From contig NC_057864.1 of assembly GCF_019393635.1 (NCBI RefSeq), forward strand, positions 441,252,322-441,316,321: a DNA stretch of 64,000 nt, given 5' to 3'. This document shows, piece after piece, positions 21,931-33,207 of the stretch. Each line of letters starts with the position of its first letter. Within the stretch, counting starts at the first letter, position 1. This stretch comes from Dromiciops gliroides (taxonomy: Eukaryota; Chordata; Mammalia; Microbiotheria; Microbiotheriidae). A program made the translations under genes and the position numbers. Below the pieces are notes generated by a model that worked only from the letters and a program-made list of their open reading frames with translations, ran no database searches and had not been told where the DNA came from.

Positions 21931-22211
21931 GTATATGTTGTCTCTCATTAGAATATGAGCTTTTTGAGGATAAGGATGGTTTTCACTTTTCCTCTGTCAA
22001 TAAGAAATGCTACTGAGTCCAAAGGACTAGGGTTCTGTGCCATCTCTCTCTTCACTACCATATTCACTCCTTGGAGAGCTTCATCACCTAAAATAAGTCA
22101 GGATCTTTTTTTTTTTAAGTCACACTCCTTGACTCTTTACACTACCACTTCAGCTAAGGAAATTAATTAAATTATAGAGTTTAGATTTGAGCTTATGGTT
22201 AGGGTCTCCCC

Positions 22212-22335
22212 AAAGTAGGGAATAGAATATACAATGTAGATCAAAGATGAGATAACTAGTTTCTTTACATAAAAGTAGGGACTAGGATACAATGTAGATC
22301 AGGTATAGGATAGTTATTTATTTTCTCTACACAAA
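22212..22335. repeat. 60-bp tandem duplication
   Basis: Two adjacent diverged units starting 'aaagtagggaatagaatata' (22212) and 'aaagtagggactaggataca' (22272), each followed by 'caatgtagatca' and a 'tctttac'/'tctctac' block. Confidence 0.8.
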
Positions 22336-23229
22336 AGGAAATACTTAACATGCAGAAGACCTATAAGCTGCTTTGACAGAAAACTTAACAAGCAATAACA
22401 ATGACACAATGTTATATTCTCCTGGGAAGTTGATATTTCGAATATTAAGACATGATGCAGTTTGTGGGGCTGACAAATAGGCATTTTACAATTCACCTGG
22501 GCTGTGCATGGTCTATATAATTTCCATCAGGCTCACATCATCTGGCAAGCCCAGTCAAGTAGTGTCCTCTCCAAAGCTTCCCCTTGCTGCCAGTCAGCTC
22601 TGTCCAAGGGACCAAGAATCTCAGGACCTCTCAAATCCACAAGGTTGTCTCCTAGACTAGACATATCCATCTTGGGATCATTCTTTGGTCCCCTATACTC
22701 AGGGAAGGAAAGAGAAAGTGGGGAAAGCCCAAGCTCAGCTCACCTAGCTGAGAAGCTGCTGTAGCTGTCATGTGGGAACAATTGTCATGTTGCTGGGGTT
22801 GGGAGTGTGTGACTTCAGATAGTCCTGATGTGATCTTAATATCTGCTTATGGAAAGAGAAGAGAGCGGATGAAGGAGGGTTGCTTCCTAAACATTCACTG
22901 ACTCTCCTCTCTCAGCTCAGCTTCTGACTTCACCACCATGTCTCAGCTGCCTCCTCCCACTGGAGGAGTTCTCAGCCCTTATGCCCAGCCCTCACTGGTG
23001 ACTTCCTCCCAGAACCTCTGTTTTGGGGAACCCCCCAGGCCAGCCATCCTTCACTTCTCTTCTGGCTTGTCTTCTGGCTCTCTGAACTTCCCAGGTGCCT
23101 CTTCCTCCTCCCTGTCACACTGGGCTCTCTCCCCCCCACTCCACCCCCAAGGTTTTTCAGCTCACTTTTATGTGAGAATTTTTTCTCCTAGAGATCAAAG
23201 ATTGCCTTTTTTTCTTTTTTTTTTTTTTG
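22336..23229. other. unassigned, moderately GC-rich DNA
   Basis: Contains a 100-codon plus-strand frame (22938-23240) starting in a good context (caccaccATG) and rich in Ser/Pro. I recognise no family, the end is a poly-Phe artefact of a T run, and no splice or conservation evidence is available. Treat as non-coding unless homology appears. Confidence 0.3.
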
Positions 23230-23234
23230 CTTCA

Positions 23235-23305
23235 ATTTAAATTCCCAGTGTTTAGCCCAGTACCTGGCACACAGGACTTAATGTTTGCTGACTTGACTTG
23301 AGTCA
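23235..23305 (+). repeat. L2-like tail
   Basis: 'ttcccagtgtttagcccagt' then 'acctggcacacaggacttaa': a sense L2 3' terminus after a T run. Confidence 0.6.
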
Positions 23306-23790
23306 CCAGTTCTTTCTACTCATTGGCCAATTAAGGGATTGATTCCATACATCTCTGTATCTGTCTCTTTGTCTCTCTCCTCTCTCTCCCAGTCTCTCTC
23401 TATTAATATACAGATTTATATGTACATGCATATATATTCATATACTCATAAATTCTTACATATGCAGGTACATATCCATTTTTCTAATAATAACTAGGAT
23501 TTATATTATATCATACAAAAATAGAAATACTATACATCACATATAATATATATGTAATATATAACTATAATCATGCATGTATCCTATCACGTGTAATTAT
23601 ATTGAGTAGAATTACATATGCTATATAGCTACATATGGTGTTTATATTTCTATATTTTATTATATGTGTAATATATCATATGTAGCTACTGTTATAAATG
23701 CTAGCTATTATTAGATATATGAATACATATGTATAGGTAATATATATGCATTATTTATATATGTATCTGCATTATTGGTATTTAGATATA
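23306..23790. repeat. TA-rich low-complexity DNA
   Basis: Interrupted atatat, tacata and catata motifs following a short TCTC tract (23355-23402). Confidence 0.7.
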
Positions 23791-23794
23791 ACAC

Positions 23795-23990
23795 TTAACT
23801 GTGTTCCAGGCACTGTCTTAAGTGCTTTACAAATATTATCTCATTTAATCCTCACAACAAGCCTAGAAGTTCATTTTAGTGGTTGAAGAAACTGAGGCAA
23901 ACAAAAGTTAAGTGACTTGCCCAGGATCATATAACTAGGAAGTGTCTGAGGCCTTCCTGACTACAGGCCCAGCACTCTATGCTCTATGCC
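23795..23990 (-). repeat. MIR/THER1-like SINE, antisense
   Basis: 'gttccaggcactgtcttaag', 'atctcatttaatcctcacaa', 'aagaaactgaggcaaac' and 'agttaagtgacttgcccagg'. A second TATC/CATC microsatellite (23991-24096) abuts its 5' end. Confidence 0.75.
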
Positions 23991-24096
23991 CTCTATCTAT
24001 CTATCTATCCATCCATCCATCCATCTATCAATCTATCATCTATCTACCCATTTACCTATCCATCCATCCATCTACCTATATATCTACCTATTTATC
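23991..24096. repeat. (TATC/CATC)n microsatellite
   Basis: Same compound motif as at 21606-21930, shorter and more interrupted. Confidence 0.93.
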
Positions 24097-24313
24097 TAAC
24101 TTGAATGCTTGCATGGGAGCTAGGGACACTTTAACTCACATCTGTAGTCATCTAGACTAGGGGTAATCTTTTTTGTCCTGACCTGTGATTTCATGTATCT
24201 ATCGAATTTCAAGTGAGGTAACTCTACCAATGCTGACTAGCAACTATTCTGAAATTTATAGTTTTAAACAATTATTTGGGACAGTGAGAAGTTAGTGACA
24301 CAGATCCTATCTC

Positions 24314-25115
24314 TGTTGGAAGATGGTCATGAGGGCATTCCCAGAGCCTGGGGGAAAGGAGGTCACATCTGGGCACTCTGGAACTATGGGGGAGGGTCTG
24401 TTTGGCTTCACCCTCCCTTTCCTTAAGAACTGGCTGTAGCTGAAAGGCAGCGAGCTCCTGAACTCATGACACAATCGCTCCAAAAAACATCCAAATAATG
24501 CCATAGGAAAATGCCCGGAGCAGCAAAACTCACGGAAGAATGTGCTGAAATCATGTTCTAACCAAGAACGGCTTGGAAGGTCAGAAGGAGGGAGCTGCTG
24601 TGCTAATACAGGAGTTGAGCCCAACCCCACAGTCACCCTGACAGAGATCCAATCCCAGGAAGGCCTCACCAGAGAAGGAGACCCCCAGAGCCTCTGAATC
24701 AGCTGAAGTGCCAGTGTTGTCTGGAACCAAGCTCACAGTCTGGTGAGTGGGCTAAGCCCTGGGCGGGGGGGGGGGGTGAGACTACAGGGGTCTATGCTGG
24801 TGTCAAGGCAGAACTTGGGTTTTTCACCCCTGCTGAGAACCAGGAGGTAGGCTCAAGTAGCAGTGGCCCAGGTGGGGGAGAGGCACAGGCTGGTCTGAGC
24901 TAACAACCACAACACAAAAAGCTGGTTGATTAGCAAGTTGGTCTGAGGTTATCTATGGACCAGGGAACAGACCAGGCAAGTGAAGAACCTGATTCTCCTT
25001 AAATCATACCACCTGACACTAGCCTAGAAACAGTGCCCCACTTTAAGGAGCTAAAAGTCTAGTAAAAGAAAGGCAAGGGATTGTGGTAGTAGGCTGGCCC
25101 CAGAGGTGTGCTGGA
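24314..25115 (+). mobile_element. probable orphan L1 5' region
   Basis: Starts 'ggaagatggtcatgagg' and contains 'caaataatgccataggaaaa', 'cggagcagcaaaactcac' and 'ggaaggtcagaaggagg', close to what I recall of marsupial L1 5' UTRs. It is GC-richer than its flanks. No ORF1 follows, so the body is lost. A 120-codon minus-strand frame (24307-24669) is not protein-like. No TSD found. Confidence 0.45.
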
Positions 25116-26677
25116 CCCAGCTCATACTGGCTTCAGAAAAGCCATTGTTAAGTTTTCAGTGTGAGCATTTACACCTCAGAAATCTGCAATTGCTATCAAT
25201 CTGGGCTTGATTTATTGTTTTGCTTCTTGTCTGGAATTTAGAAAGTGAGGGAGAAAATGTTAATGATGAAGACTGAGTTTAAAATCCTGTCATTTGTTCT
25301 TGGAGAGACAGTTGTAAAACATTTACCAACTCTTGCCTGCCTCCCCTCCTCCCCCACCCCTTCTCCTTTTCTTTATCTTTCTGCCAATTCTCCTGGCTCC
25401 TAAGCACATAGTCCACTAGTTTCTCATGTAAGACTGGCAAATATCAATAGATTCCTCAATTCTTTCATTCCCCTGATGTGAGATGAGAGAGAATTTAAAA
25501 AACCTCCTTGATCTTTTTTCCCCTACTCTTCCTTCCAGTTTTCTCTTCTCTCATAGCAGAGTCCTTTTATATAACCATCCCCACCCCTTTCCTTGTTTAG
25601 TCTCTGACTCCTACCTCCCCTCATATTGCCACCCAACATCGTATATATCCCTTGGGGCAGATACTTTTCCCTGGGGAGCAGGAAAGCATTGTGTTATTAT
25701 ATTATGCATTATGTTATGACAAATATTCAAAAGTAGATAGGCTGAGTACCTGTGAGTATTTAATAGCCACAATCTGACACTATAAGACACAAATATCAAG
25801 TAGTGGAATCTATGATCATTACATATTTTCCCCACCTCCCAAATCTAGAATTCTCTTGAGTGTTTAAAAAGCCATCTCCCTCTTTTCACATTAGTAGAGT
25901 AACACCATCAAGCTACTGTTTTAAAGATCTAGCTTGGTTATGCTCAGCGATTCTCTCAGAAGGTACATATAGCCTCCAATCTCATTATATTCAATTCTAC
26001 AAAACATACCTTTCCCCAGAGTGTAACAGTAGTTTAGAATTCTATGCCACCACATAACAGAAGAATACAGTCTTACTGAAGAAAATGGGTACCAGATACA
26101 ATCACAGTACAGCACACTAGATTCTTGGAAAAATTTTTAACATTACTGTTCATCTCCAAAGCTATGGTTTTTCTTTGGGCTTTCCTATTTCTGTTCTTGA
26201 AACACATCTTCCTCAAACATTTTCTGGTATATTTCACCAAACAACATTGTCAACCACATGTTTCCTGGAATCATAATTTGTCTTCAGGCTGCATGAAGTC
26301 CAGTGGGTTTGACCTTTGCTACATGCCAGTTCAGAAAAATGTTGGCTCTAGAGTATAAGAAAGTTCCATTTGCAAGAATAATTGAAACTGACAATAAGGG
26401 GCCAGCCTAGCATTTTCATTTATGGCACCTTGAGAAGGGAAATATTGAATATTTACATGGCAACAACTGTAACCCCTTGAAGTAGCTCTGAATGTTCATG
26501 CTGTGTAGAAAAGACATCAACCCTTGTTCTTTGCAATGATTTTAGATATTAGGGCTTAGCTATTCCAGACTCACACAGACCTTTATTAAGACTAAGGATT
26601 CTTTTCTTTTAAAAGTCTGATGAAATCCCCAGGTAAATCATCTTCTGAAGCTGTCTGTACTACAATGCAAGTGATGT
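25116..26677. other. unassigned DNA
   Basis: About 1.5 kb with short frames up to 78 codons, none recognisable. A sub-block 25320-25620 is pyrimidine-rich. No repeat family recognised. Confidence 0.4.
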
Positions 26678-26694
26678 ACAAATTAAAAGTTCAC

Positions 26695-29633
26695 ATGAGT
26701 TTACAATTGAATTTTACCAAACATTTAAAGAACAATTCCAATACTACATAAATTATTTGGTAAAATAGGTGAAGGAGTTCTACCAATTTTTTTTATGGCA
26801 CAAATATGGTATTGGTACCTAAACCAGGCAAAGCCAAAACAGAGAAGGAAAATTATAGACCAATTTCCCTAATGAATATCGATGCAAAAATTTTAAAGAA
26901 AATACTAGCAAGGAGATTACAGCAATCTATCACCAGGATAATATACTATGACCAGGTGGGATTTATACCAGGAATGCGGACTGGTTCAACATTAGGAAAA
27001 CTATCAACACAATCGACCACATCAATAACGAAACTAACCAAAATCATATGATTATCTCAATAGATGTAGAAAAAGCTTTTGACAAAATACAGCACTCAGT
27101 CCTATTAAAAAACACTAGACAGGGGCAGCTAGGTGGCGCAGTGGATAGAGCACCGGCCCTGGAGTCAGGAGTACCTGAGTTCAAATCCGGCCTCAGACAC
27201 TTAACACTTACTAGCTGTGTGACCCTGGGCAAGTCACTTAACCCCAATTGCCTCACTAAAAAAAAAAAAAAAAACCCAAACCACTAGACAACATAGCAAT
27301 AAGTAGAGCTTTCTTTAAAATGATAAGTAGTATCTACCTAAAACCATAAGCAAACATTATATGTAATGGGGATAGGTTAGAGGCATTCCCAATAAGGTCA
27401 GGGTCAAAAGGTTGAAACAGGGATGTCCATTATCACCTCTATTATTTAATATAGCACAAGAAATGTTAGCTTTAGCAATAAGAAAAAGGAATTAAAGGAA
27501 TTGGAATAGGCAAGGAGGAAACAAAACTATCACTCTTTGCAGGTGATATGATGGTATACTTAGAGAACCCTAGAAAATAAATTTAAAAAATACTTGAAAC
27601 AATTAACAACTTTAGTGAAGTTGCAGGATATAAAATAAATCCACACAAATCATCAGCATTTCTATACATGAACAACAAAGCTCAGCAGCAAGAGATAGAA
27701 ATTCTTTTTAAAGTAACTGTAGACAATATAAAATATTTAGGAGTCTACCTGCCAAGACAAATGCAGGAAGTCTATGAACACAATTACAAAACACTTTTCT
27801 CACAAATAAAATCAGATCTAAATAATTGGGAAAATATCAATTGCTCATGGATAGGCTGAGCTAACATAGTAAAAATGACAATTCCACCTAAATCAATTTA
27901 CTTATTTAGTGCCATACCAATCAGACTACCTAAAAATTATTTTGTAGAGCTAGAAAAAATAATAACAAAATTCATCTGGAAGAACAAAAGGTCAAGAATA
28001 TCAAGGGGGCTAATTTTTAAAAGTGCACAGGAAGGTGGGCTAGCCATACCAAATCTAAAGCTATACTATAAAGCGGCAGGCATCAAAACTATTTGGTACT
28101 GGCTAAAAAATAAGAGTGGTGGATCAGTAGAATAGGTTAGGCACAGGAGACAAGTAGTAAATTATTATAGTAATCTACTGTTTGATAAACTCAAAGACTC
28201 CAGCTTCTGAGATAAGAACTCACTATTTGACAAAAACTGCTGGGAAAACTGGAAGATAGTATGGCAGAAACTAGACATAGACCAACATCTTACACTATAT
28301 AAAAATAAGGTCAAAATGGGTACAGGATTTAGACATGAAGGGTGATACCATGGGTAAGTTAGGAGAGGAAGGAATAGTTTACCTCTCAAATCTATGGAAA
28401 GAAGAATTTATGACCAATCAAAAGATAGAGAATATTATGAAATGCTAATTGGATGATTTTGATTACATTAAATTCAAAAGTTTTTGTACATAAGAAGCAA
28501 TGCAGCCACAATTAGAAGGGAAGCAGAAAGCTGGGAAACAATTTTTATAGTCAGTGTTTCTGATAAAGGCTTCATTTCTTAAATATATAGGAAACTAAAT
28601 CAAATTTTTAAGAATGCAAGTCATTCTCCAATTGAGAAATGGTCAAAGGATATGAACAGGTAGTTTTCAGATGAAGAAATCAAAGCTATCTATTGCCATA
28701 TGAAAAAATGCTCTAAATCACTATTGATTAGAGAAATGCAAATTAAAATTACTCTGAGGTACTACCCCCACACCTATCCTATTGGCTAATATGACTAAAA
28801 AGGAAAATAATAAATGTTGGAAAAGCTGTGGAAAAATTGGAACACTAATGCATTGTTGATGGAGTTGTGAACTGATCCAACCATTTTGGGGAGCAATTTG
28901 GAACTATGTCCAAAGGGCTATGGGGCTGTGCATACCCATCCAGTAATACCACTACTAGGTCTGTATCCCAAAGAGATCATAAAAAAGGGAAAATGACCCA
29001 CATGTACAAAAATATTTATAGTAGCTCTCTTTGTGGTGCCAAAGAATTGGAAATCAAGGGGATGCCCATCAATTGGGGAATGACTAAACAAGTTGTGGTA
29101 TATGAATGTAATGGAATATTATTATGCCACAAGAAATGATAAGCAGGCAGATTTCAGAAAAACCTGGAAAGACTGAGTGAAGTGAGCAGAACCAGAAGAA
29201 CATTGTACACAGTAACAGCAACACTGTGTGATGATAAATTGTGACAGACTTAACTCTTCTCAGCAGTACAATGCTCCAAGATAATTCCAAAGACTCATGA
29301 TGGAAAATGTTCTCCACATCCAGAAAAAAGAACTGTGGATTCTGAATACAGATTGAACCATACTGTTTCTACTTTTTCTTGTTATTTTTTCTTTTTTGAG
29401 GTTTTCCCCTTTTGTTCTGATTCTTCTTTCACAACATGACTAATGGAGAAATATGTTTAATGTGATTATACATATATAACCTATATCGGATTGCTTTATG
29501 TCTTAGGGAAGGGGGAGGGGAGAGAGAGAGAAAAAAATTTGAAACTCAAAATCTTATAAAAACAAATGTTGAAAACTATCTTTGCATGTAACTGGAAAAA
29601 TAATAAAATACTTTTATGATTTTAAAAAATAAA
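26695..29633 (+). mobile_element. 5'-truncated L1, RT to 3' end, with SINE inside
   Basis: Broken ORF2: starts in the RT domain ('[13 protein letters not shown]', 'DQVGFIPGM'), then 'IISIDVEKAFDKIQ' in another frame, the active-site region '[13 protein letters not shown]' (27533-27574), 'YLGVYLPRQMQ', '[10 protein letters not shown]' and the C-terminal region near 28860-29200. The catalytic FADD block reads FAGD, so the first Asp is lost. Multiple frameshifts and stops. Perfect 17-bp TSD acaaattaaaagttcac (26678-26694, 29634-29650). Endonuclease and ORF1 are missing. Confidence 0.95.
27122..27277 (+). mobile_element. tRNA-CORE SINE, subfamily A, inside L1
   Basis: Near-consensus copy with a 'ggtggcgcagtggatagagc' head and 17-base A tail. 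TSD aaacactagaca-type at 27109-27121 and 27278-27290 with one mismatch. The L1 resumes right after, so the SINE is younger. Confidence 0.93.
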
Positions 29634-29650
29634 ACAAATTAAAAGTTCAC

Positions 29651-30100
29651 CTTCAAATAAGGGTGACCTGAGGCCTTCCAACACTGGAAAACCACATTCT
29701 CCCAAATGCTGAATTTCTCCAGAATCATATATGTTTAACTTAGAGCTCTTTCATCCTGTAGTACTTAAATCTTCTAAGAGACATTCAACTTACTGAATAA
29801 TGTTACCCTACATTTAAGAACAATCCTGGTCTGTGGCACCTTTTAATGTTTTTTTTTTCAATTAGCATCATACTGTTTATTCACTCAACTAGCTTTTCTG
29901 AACCTTTTAATAATATGTCATGTGGCACACCTTATATCAGCAGGAAGCACATGCAAATGTTTTCCAAAAAAGCTTATGAATATATTACTAATCTATAATT
30001 AAGGGTAAGTTACATTTTATTTATTTGGGAATTAGTATTTCTCTTTAGTCTAATTAGTGCTTTAACTAATATAAGGGGAATGGGTCTTTGCCTAAGGGTA
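29651..30100. other. unassigned AT-rich DNA
   Basis: No recognised repeat or coding signature. Confidence 0.4.
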
Positions 30101-30102
30101 TT

Positions 30103-30147
<45 letters not shown>
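30103..30147. repeat. (TG)n microsatellite with G-rich flank
   Basis: About 22 TG units, followed by runs of six Gs ('aggggggatgtggggggacg', 30148-30169). It opens a poly-Cys/Val frame that is not a gene. Confidence 0.95.
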
Positions 30148-30149
<2 letters not shown>

Positions 30150-30169
30150 GGGGGGATGTGGGGGGACGA

Positions 30170-30716
30170 GGAGAGATATCCTCCAAATAATGACTACTGT
30201 CTCTTTACCTTACCTAATGATTCAATGTCAGGCTTCTGCACTTCCTCTCAGTCTATCATCCCTAGGGCCCAGTCACTATGGTACCCCTCTCCTGGACCTG
30301 CTCTCTACCCCAAACCACTTAGGGATAAGAGCCAGACACTACAGAGGAGAGGCCACACTCTCTTCTGGCTGACTGTACCAGTAGTCAGCCTGTTCTCTAT
30401 GCTGCCTCCTAGTATTCCCTCTTCCTATGACTCAGTCAAGTCTGCCCCAGGCATAAGAATTCTTGGTTACCACTCTGGTACTAATCAAATCCAAAGATAC
30501 ACATATATCAGAAGTATATAGCAGGTTGGTAACAGTTCCTCCTGGATTCCTAATGTTCTACGCCTTATATAACACCTTGTTCATTATTCTCTTTGTTTAA
30601 ATGTCTGGTCTTTTTGACTTGACTGGTGTCACTCTTCATTTTTCTATATTGATATAATTATTAGAACCTATGGGGGTCCATTCTGTATTCTATAGGTCAT
30701 TAGAAGCAAATACAAT
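30170..30716. other. unassigned DNA
   Basis: Two overlapping frames of 94 and 121 codons (30088-30372, 30156-30521) start in or near the TG repeat and match no family I know. Confidence 0.35.
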
Positions 30717-30735
30717 ACATTGGATCATTTCTTTT

Positions 30736-30889
30736 CTTTTTCTTTTTTTTTTTTGTGGGGCAATGAGGGTTAAGTGACTTGCCCAGGGTCACATAGCTAG
30801 TAAGTGTCAAGTGTCTGGGGCCGGATTTGAACTCAAAACCTCCTGAATCCAGAGCCAGTGCTTTATCCACTGTGCCACCTAGCTACCCC
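30736..30889 (-). mobile_element. tRNA-CORE SINE, subfamily B
   Basis: Antisense copy with 'gcaatgagggttaagtgact' and 'cacctagctacccc'. Flanks acattggatcatttcttt and acattgggtcgtttcttt (30717-30734, 30890-30907) form an 18-bp TSD with two differences. Confidence 0.92.
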
Positions 30890-31147
30890 ACATTGGGTCG
30901 TTTCTTTATGATTTTCTCATGTTCATTCCTCCCCTAAAGTGGTGTAGAAGCTTCTTCTGGCTGTCACATCATACCTTGTATTATAATTGTAATATAAGTA
31001 CATCTTAGAGAAAAGAACTCCGTTTCTCATGAGACTCTGGGTGTCAAGTTTGGGTTTGATTAGCATACCCTGCACTTTAATTCTTATGTCTGTGACGCAG
31101 GATGCTTACAACATATGTCAATTTCTAAGGAGAAGAGGGAGCCATTT

Positions 31148-31400
31148 TGTCGTTGTTCAGTTGTTTCGGTCAGTCCTGTTCTAGTCTTTATTGTCTCATT
31201 TGGGGTTGTCTTGGCAGAGATACTGGAGTAGTTCACCACTTCCTTCTCCAGCTCATTTTACAGAAGAGGAAACTGAGAGAAAGAGGGTTAAGTGACTTGC
31301 CCAGGGTCATACAGCTAGTATGTTTCTGATAATGATAGCATGTGTCTGAGACAGGATTTAAACTCAGAGCCTCTTGACTACCGCACCACCTAGCCATCCA
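31148..31400 (-). mobile_element. composite CORE-SINE with RTE-like tail
   Basis: Plus strand reads 'tcgttgttcagttg', 'catttggggttgtcttggca', 'cttccttctccagctcattt', then the CORE complement 'agtgacttgcccagggtcat' and 'caccacctagccatcc'. A short extra insert ('tgataatgatagcatg') sits in the CORE-head junction. Confidence 0.8.
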
Positions 31401-32299
31401 AGGAGCCACTACACCAGTGCTAAACTATAAGAAAAGGGTCAACAGTGGTGCAGCTACCAATCATGGTACCAACATCAGGCCAAGGAATGCTGAAACAGAG
31501 GGATTCCTGCTGTAACTAAGACAGTGGAGAGCAGTAGACACTCCAAGGGCAGATACAGATATGTACAGAGTAGATTTTTCCAACTTTCGTTCCAATCATG
31601 CTAGAAACTTTGCCAAGTTTGTCCCACTGTAGAGCAGAACTTTCAAGGGCAATTCCCAAATGTAACCTCAGGAATGAGATACCCTAATCTCTGGAATGGA
31701 TGGGTTAAAATTGTTTTCCCTATTCCTTTATTAATTTTGAAGGGTCTGATTAGATAAAAGCAATAATAACTTAAATAATAAATAAATAATTTGATGATAA
31801 AGTTGTTATTGCAGTCTGCTGGCCAAATGCAAACTGAGTTTAGATGACCCTGGAAATTACCAGGTGACCTTGGGTGGGAGCTCTCAACAAAACAAGGTAC
31901 ATTCACCATCCAAATTACCATGAAATGAATCTAGTAATCCATGTGGATCCAGAGCTGAGTGACATACATAGCTATTTTCCTAAATGTCTCATATCTCCTA
32001 CTGGTTTGAAAGCTGCCACAGAGACCAGATTTCATAAAAGTTAATCTGACCATTTAGTAGTTAAATGGAACTGGGGTGTTTAGACCCCCTAAAACTGAGG
32101 AACATATTTGATAGGGGCAATTGTGGGTTTTGTATCCCATCCCTCTTAGTGACTCTCACAGTGCCTTATAGATAATGGTTTTAATTTAATCATTCAGTGA
32201 ATCCATTATCTCATTGATGCGGTTATTATCTTTAATGGTACAAATCACAATCCATGCACGCCTTCCATCCTGTGTAATTCCTGTCCATGTCCTCCCATA
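31401..32299. other. unassigned DNA
   Basis: No recognised repeat. Short frames only (92 codons at 31643-31921, minus strand, no domain). Confidence 0.4.
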
Positions 32300-32345
32300 A
32301 ATACGTAATAGGTTTAATAAATACTTGTTGAATTGTTGAAACTGA
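32300..32345 (+). repeat. L2-like tail
   Basis: 'aggtttaataaatacttgtt' is a sense L2 terminus. Confidence 0.4.
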
Positions 32346-32463
32346 ATGACTCATCCTCTATGCCTGATTATATAATTTGAATTTCTTTTTAGCAAATAAC
32401 TAAACATAGCAACGTAGTGACGTGTTCTTAACCCAAATCAAGACTTTTTTGCATTTTCTATTA

Positions 32464-33207
32464 AACAAACATTAAGTGCCTAGCACTGGCCTAGGTGTTT
32501 AAAAGGTAGAGATGAGAAATAACAATATGTGGTCTCTATAAGCTTGCAATTTAATAGAGATACAAGTACAGAAAGAAATATAACGTAAGGTGGAATAGAA
32601 AGAAATTGGGATTTGATTCTGTGAGAAAATTGGAAGAGGGTATTGTCATTTTCAGATGTATGCATGTGTTTGGAAGGGTAAAGATCAGGAAGGGAGGTGG
32701 CACCAGAGCTAGGCCTCTGCCTTAAAAGAACAAGATGAGGGGCAGCTAGGTGGCTCAGTGGATAGAGCACCGGCCCTGGAGTCAGGAGGACCTGAGTTCA
32801 AATCCGGCCTCAGACACTTAACACTTATTAGCTGTGTGACCCTGGGCAAGTCACTTAACCCCAATTGCCTCACTAAAAATAAAAAAAAATAAAATAAAAT
32901 AAAAAAGAACAAGATGATTTTAACAGGTTGACATTGTAGACAAAGCCAGAAGGGCCTTTGTGAATGTACAGAGATGGGATCTCACAGGACCACGGAGTGT
33001 TGTGGGGTTGAAGCAAAATGTAGAAAAGAAAAGAGTTCGAGATAAAGGTAGAAAAGTAGGTTGGAGTCAGATTGTGGAAGCCCTTAAATGCCAGGCTAAA
33101 AAGTTTGTATTTTCTCCTATAGGCATTAGGTAGACACGGAAGGTTGAGTAATACAGTCGGACATGCATCAGGAAGACTAATCTAAGAGCTGTGTGAAGAT
33201 TAGATAT
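32464..33207 (-). repeat. L2-like LINE, antisense, split by a SINE
   Basis: Antisense L2: 'taagtgcctagcactggcct', 'ctataagcttgcaatttaat', SINE, then 'gttggagtcagattgtggaa', 'gcccttaaatgccaggct' and 'taagagctgtgtgaagatta'. The following L2 block ('gaggcagggagaccagttag') appears only at 34577, so about 1.36 kb was inserted between. Confidence 0.7.
32739..32902 (+). mobile_element. tRNA-CORE SINE, subfamily A
   Basis: 'gagtcaggaggacctg', 'cacttaacacttattag', 'ccccaattgcctcact' and an AAAAT-patterned tail. Perfect 15-bp TSD aaaagaacaagatga (32724-32738, 32903-32917). Confidence 0.92.

Larger units (their letters stand above)
20995..22010 (+). repeat. L2-like LINE split by a MIR and two microsatellites
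   Basis: L2 blocks: 'ggttccctattacctctggg' (21000), then after a MIR-like insert (21095-21190) 'gtcccctatgcctagagc', 'tcctctaaaggta'-type text and 'ttgtctctcattagaatatg' (21940). The CT tract (21378-21429) and TATC/CATC tract (21606-21930) lie within it. Confidence 0.65.

Noticed and set aside
21488..22016. Plus-strand frames of 156 and 167 codons rich in YLSI/HPSI repeats
   Set aside because: They are translations of the TATC/CATC microsatellite and flanking L2, with no domain.
24307..24669. 120-codon minus-strand frame
   Set aside because: Lies antisense in an L1 5' UTR-like block and has no protein-like features.
30088..30521. Two overlapping frames starting near a (TG)n repeat
   Set aside because: The start is repeat-encoded and the remainder matches no family; no splice or conservation evidence.
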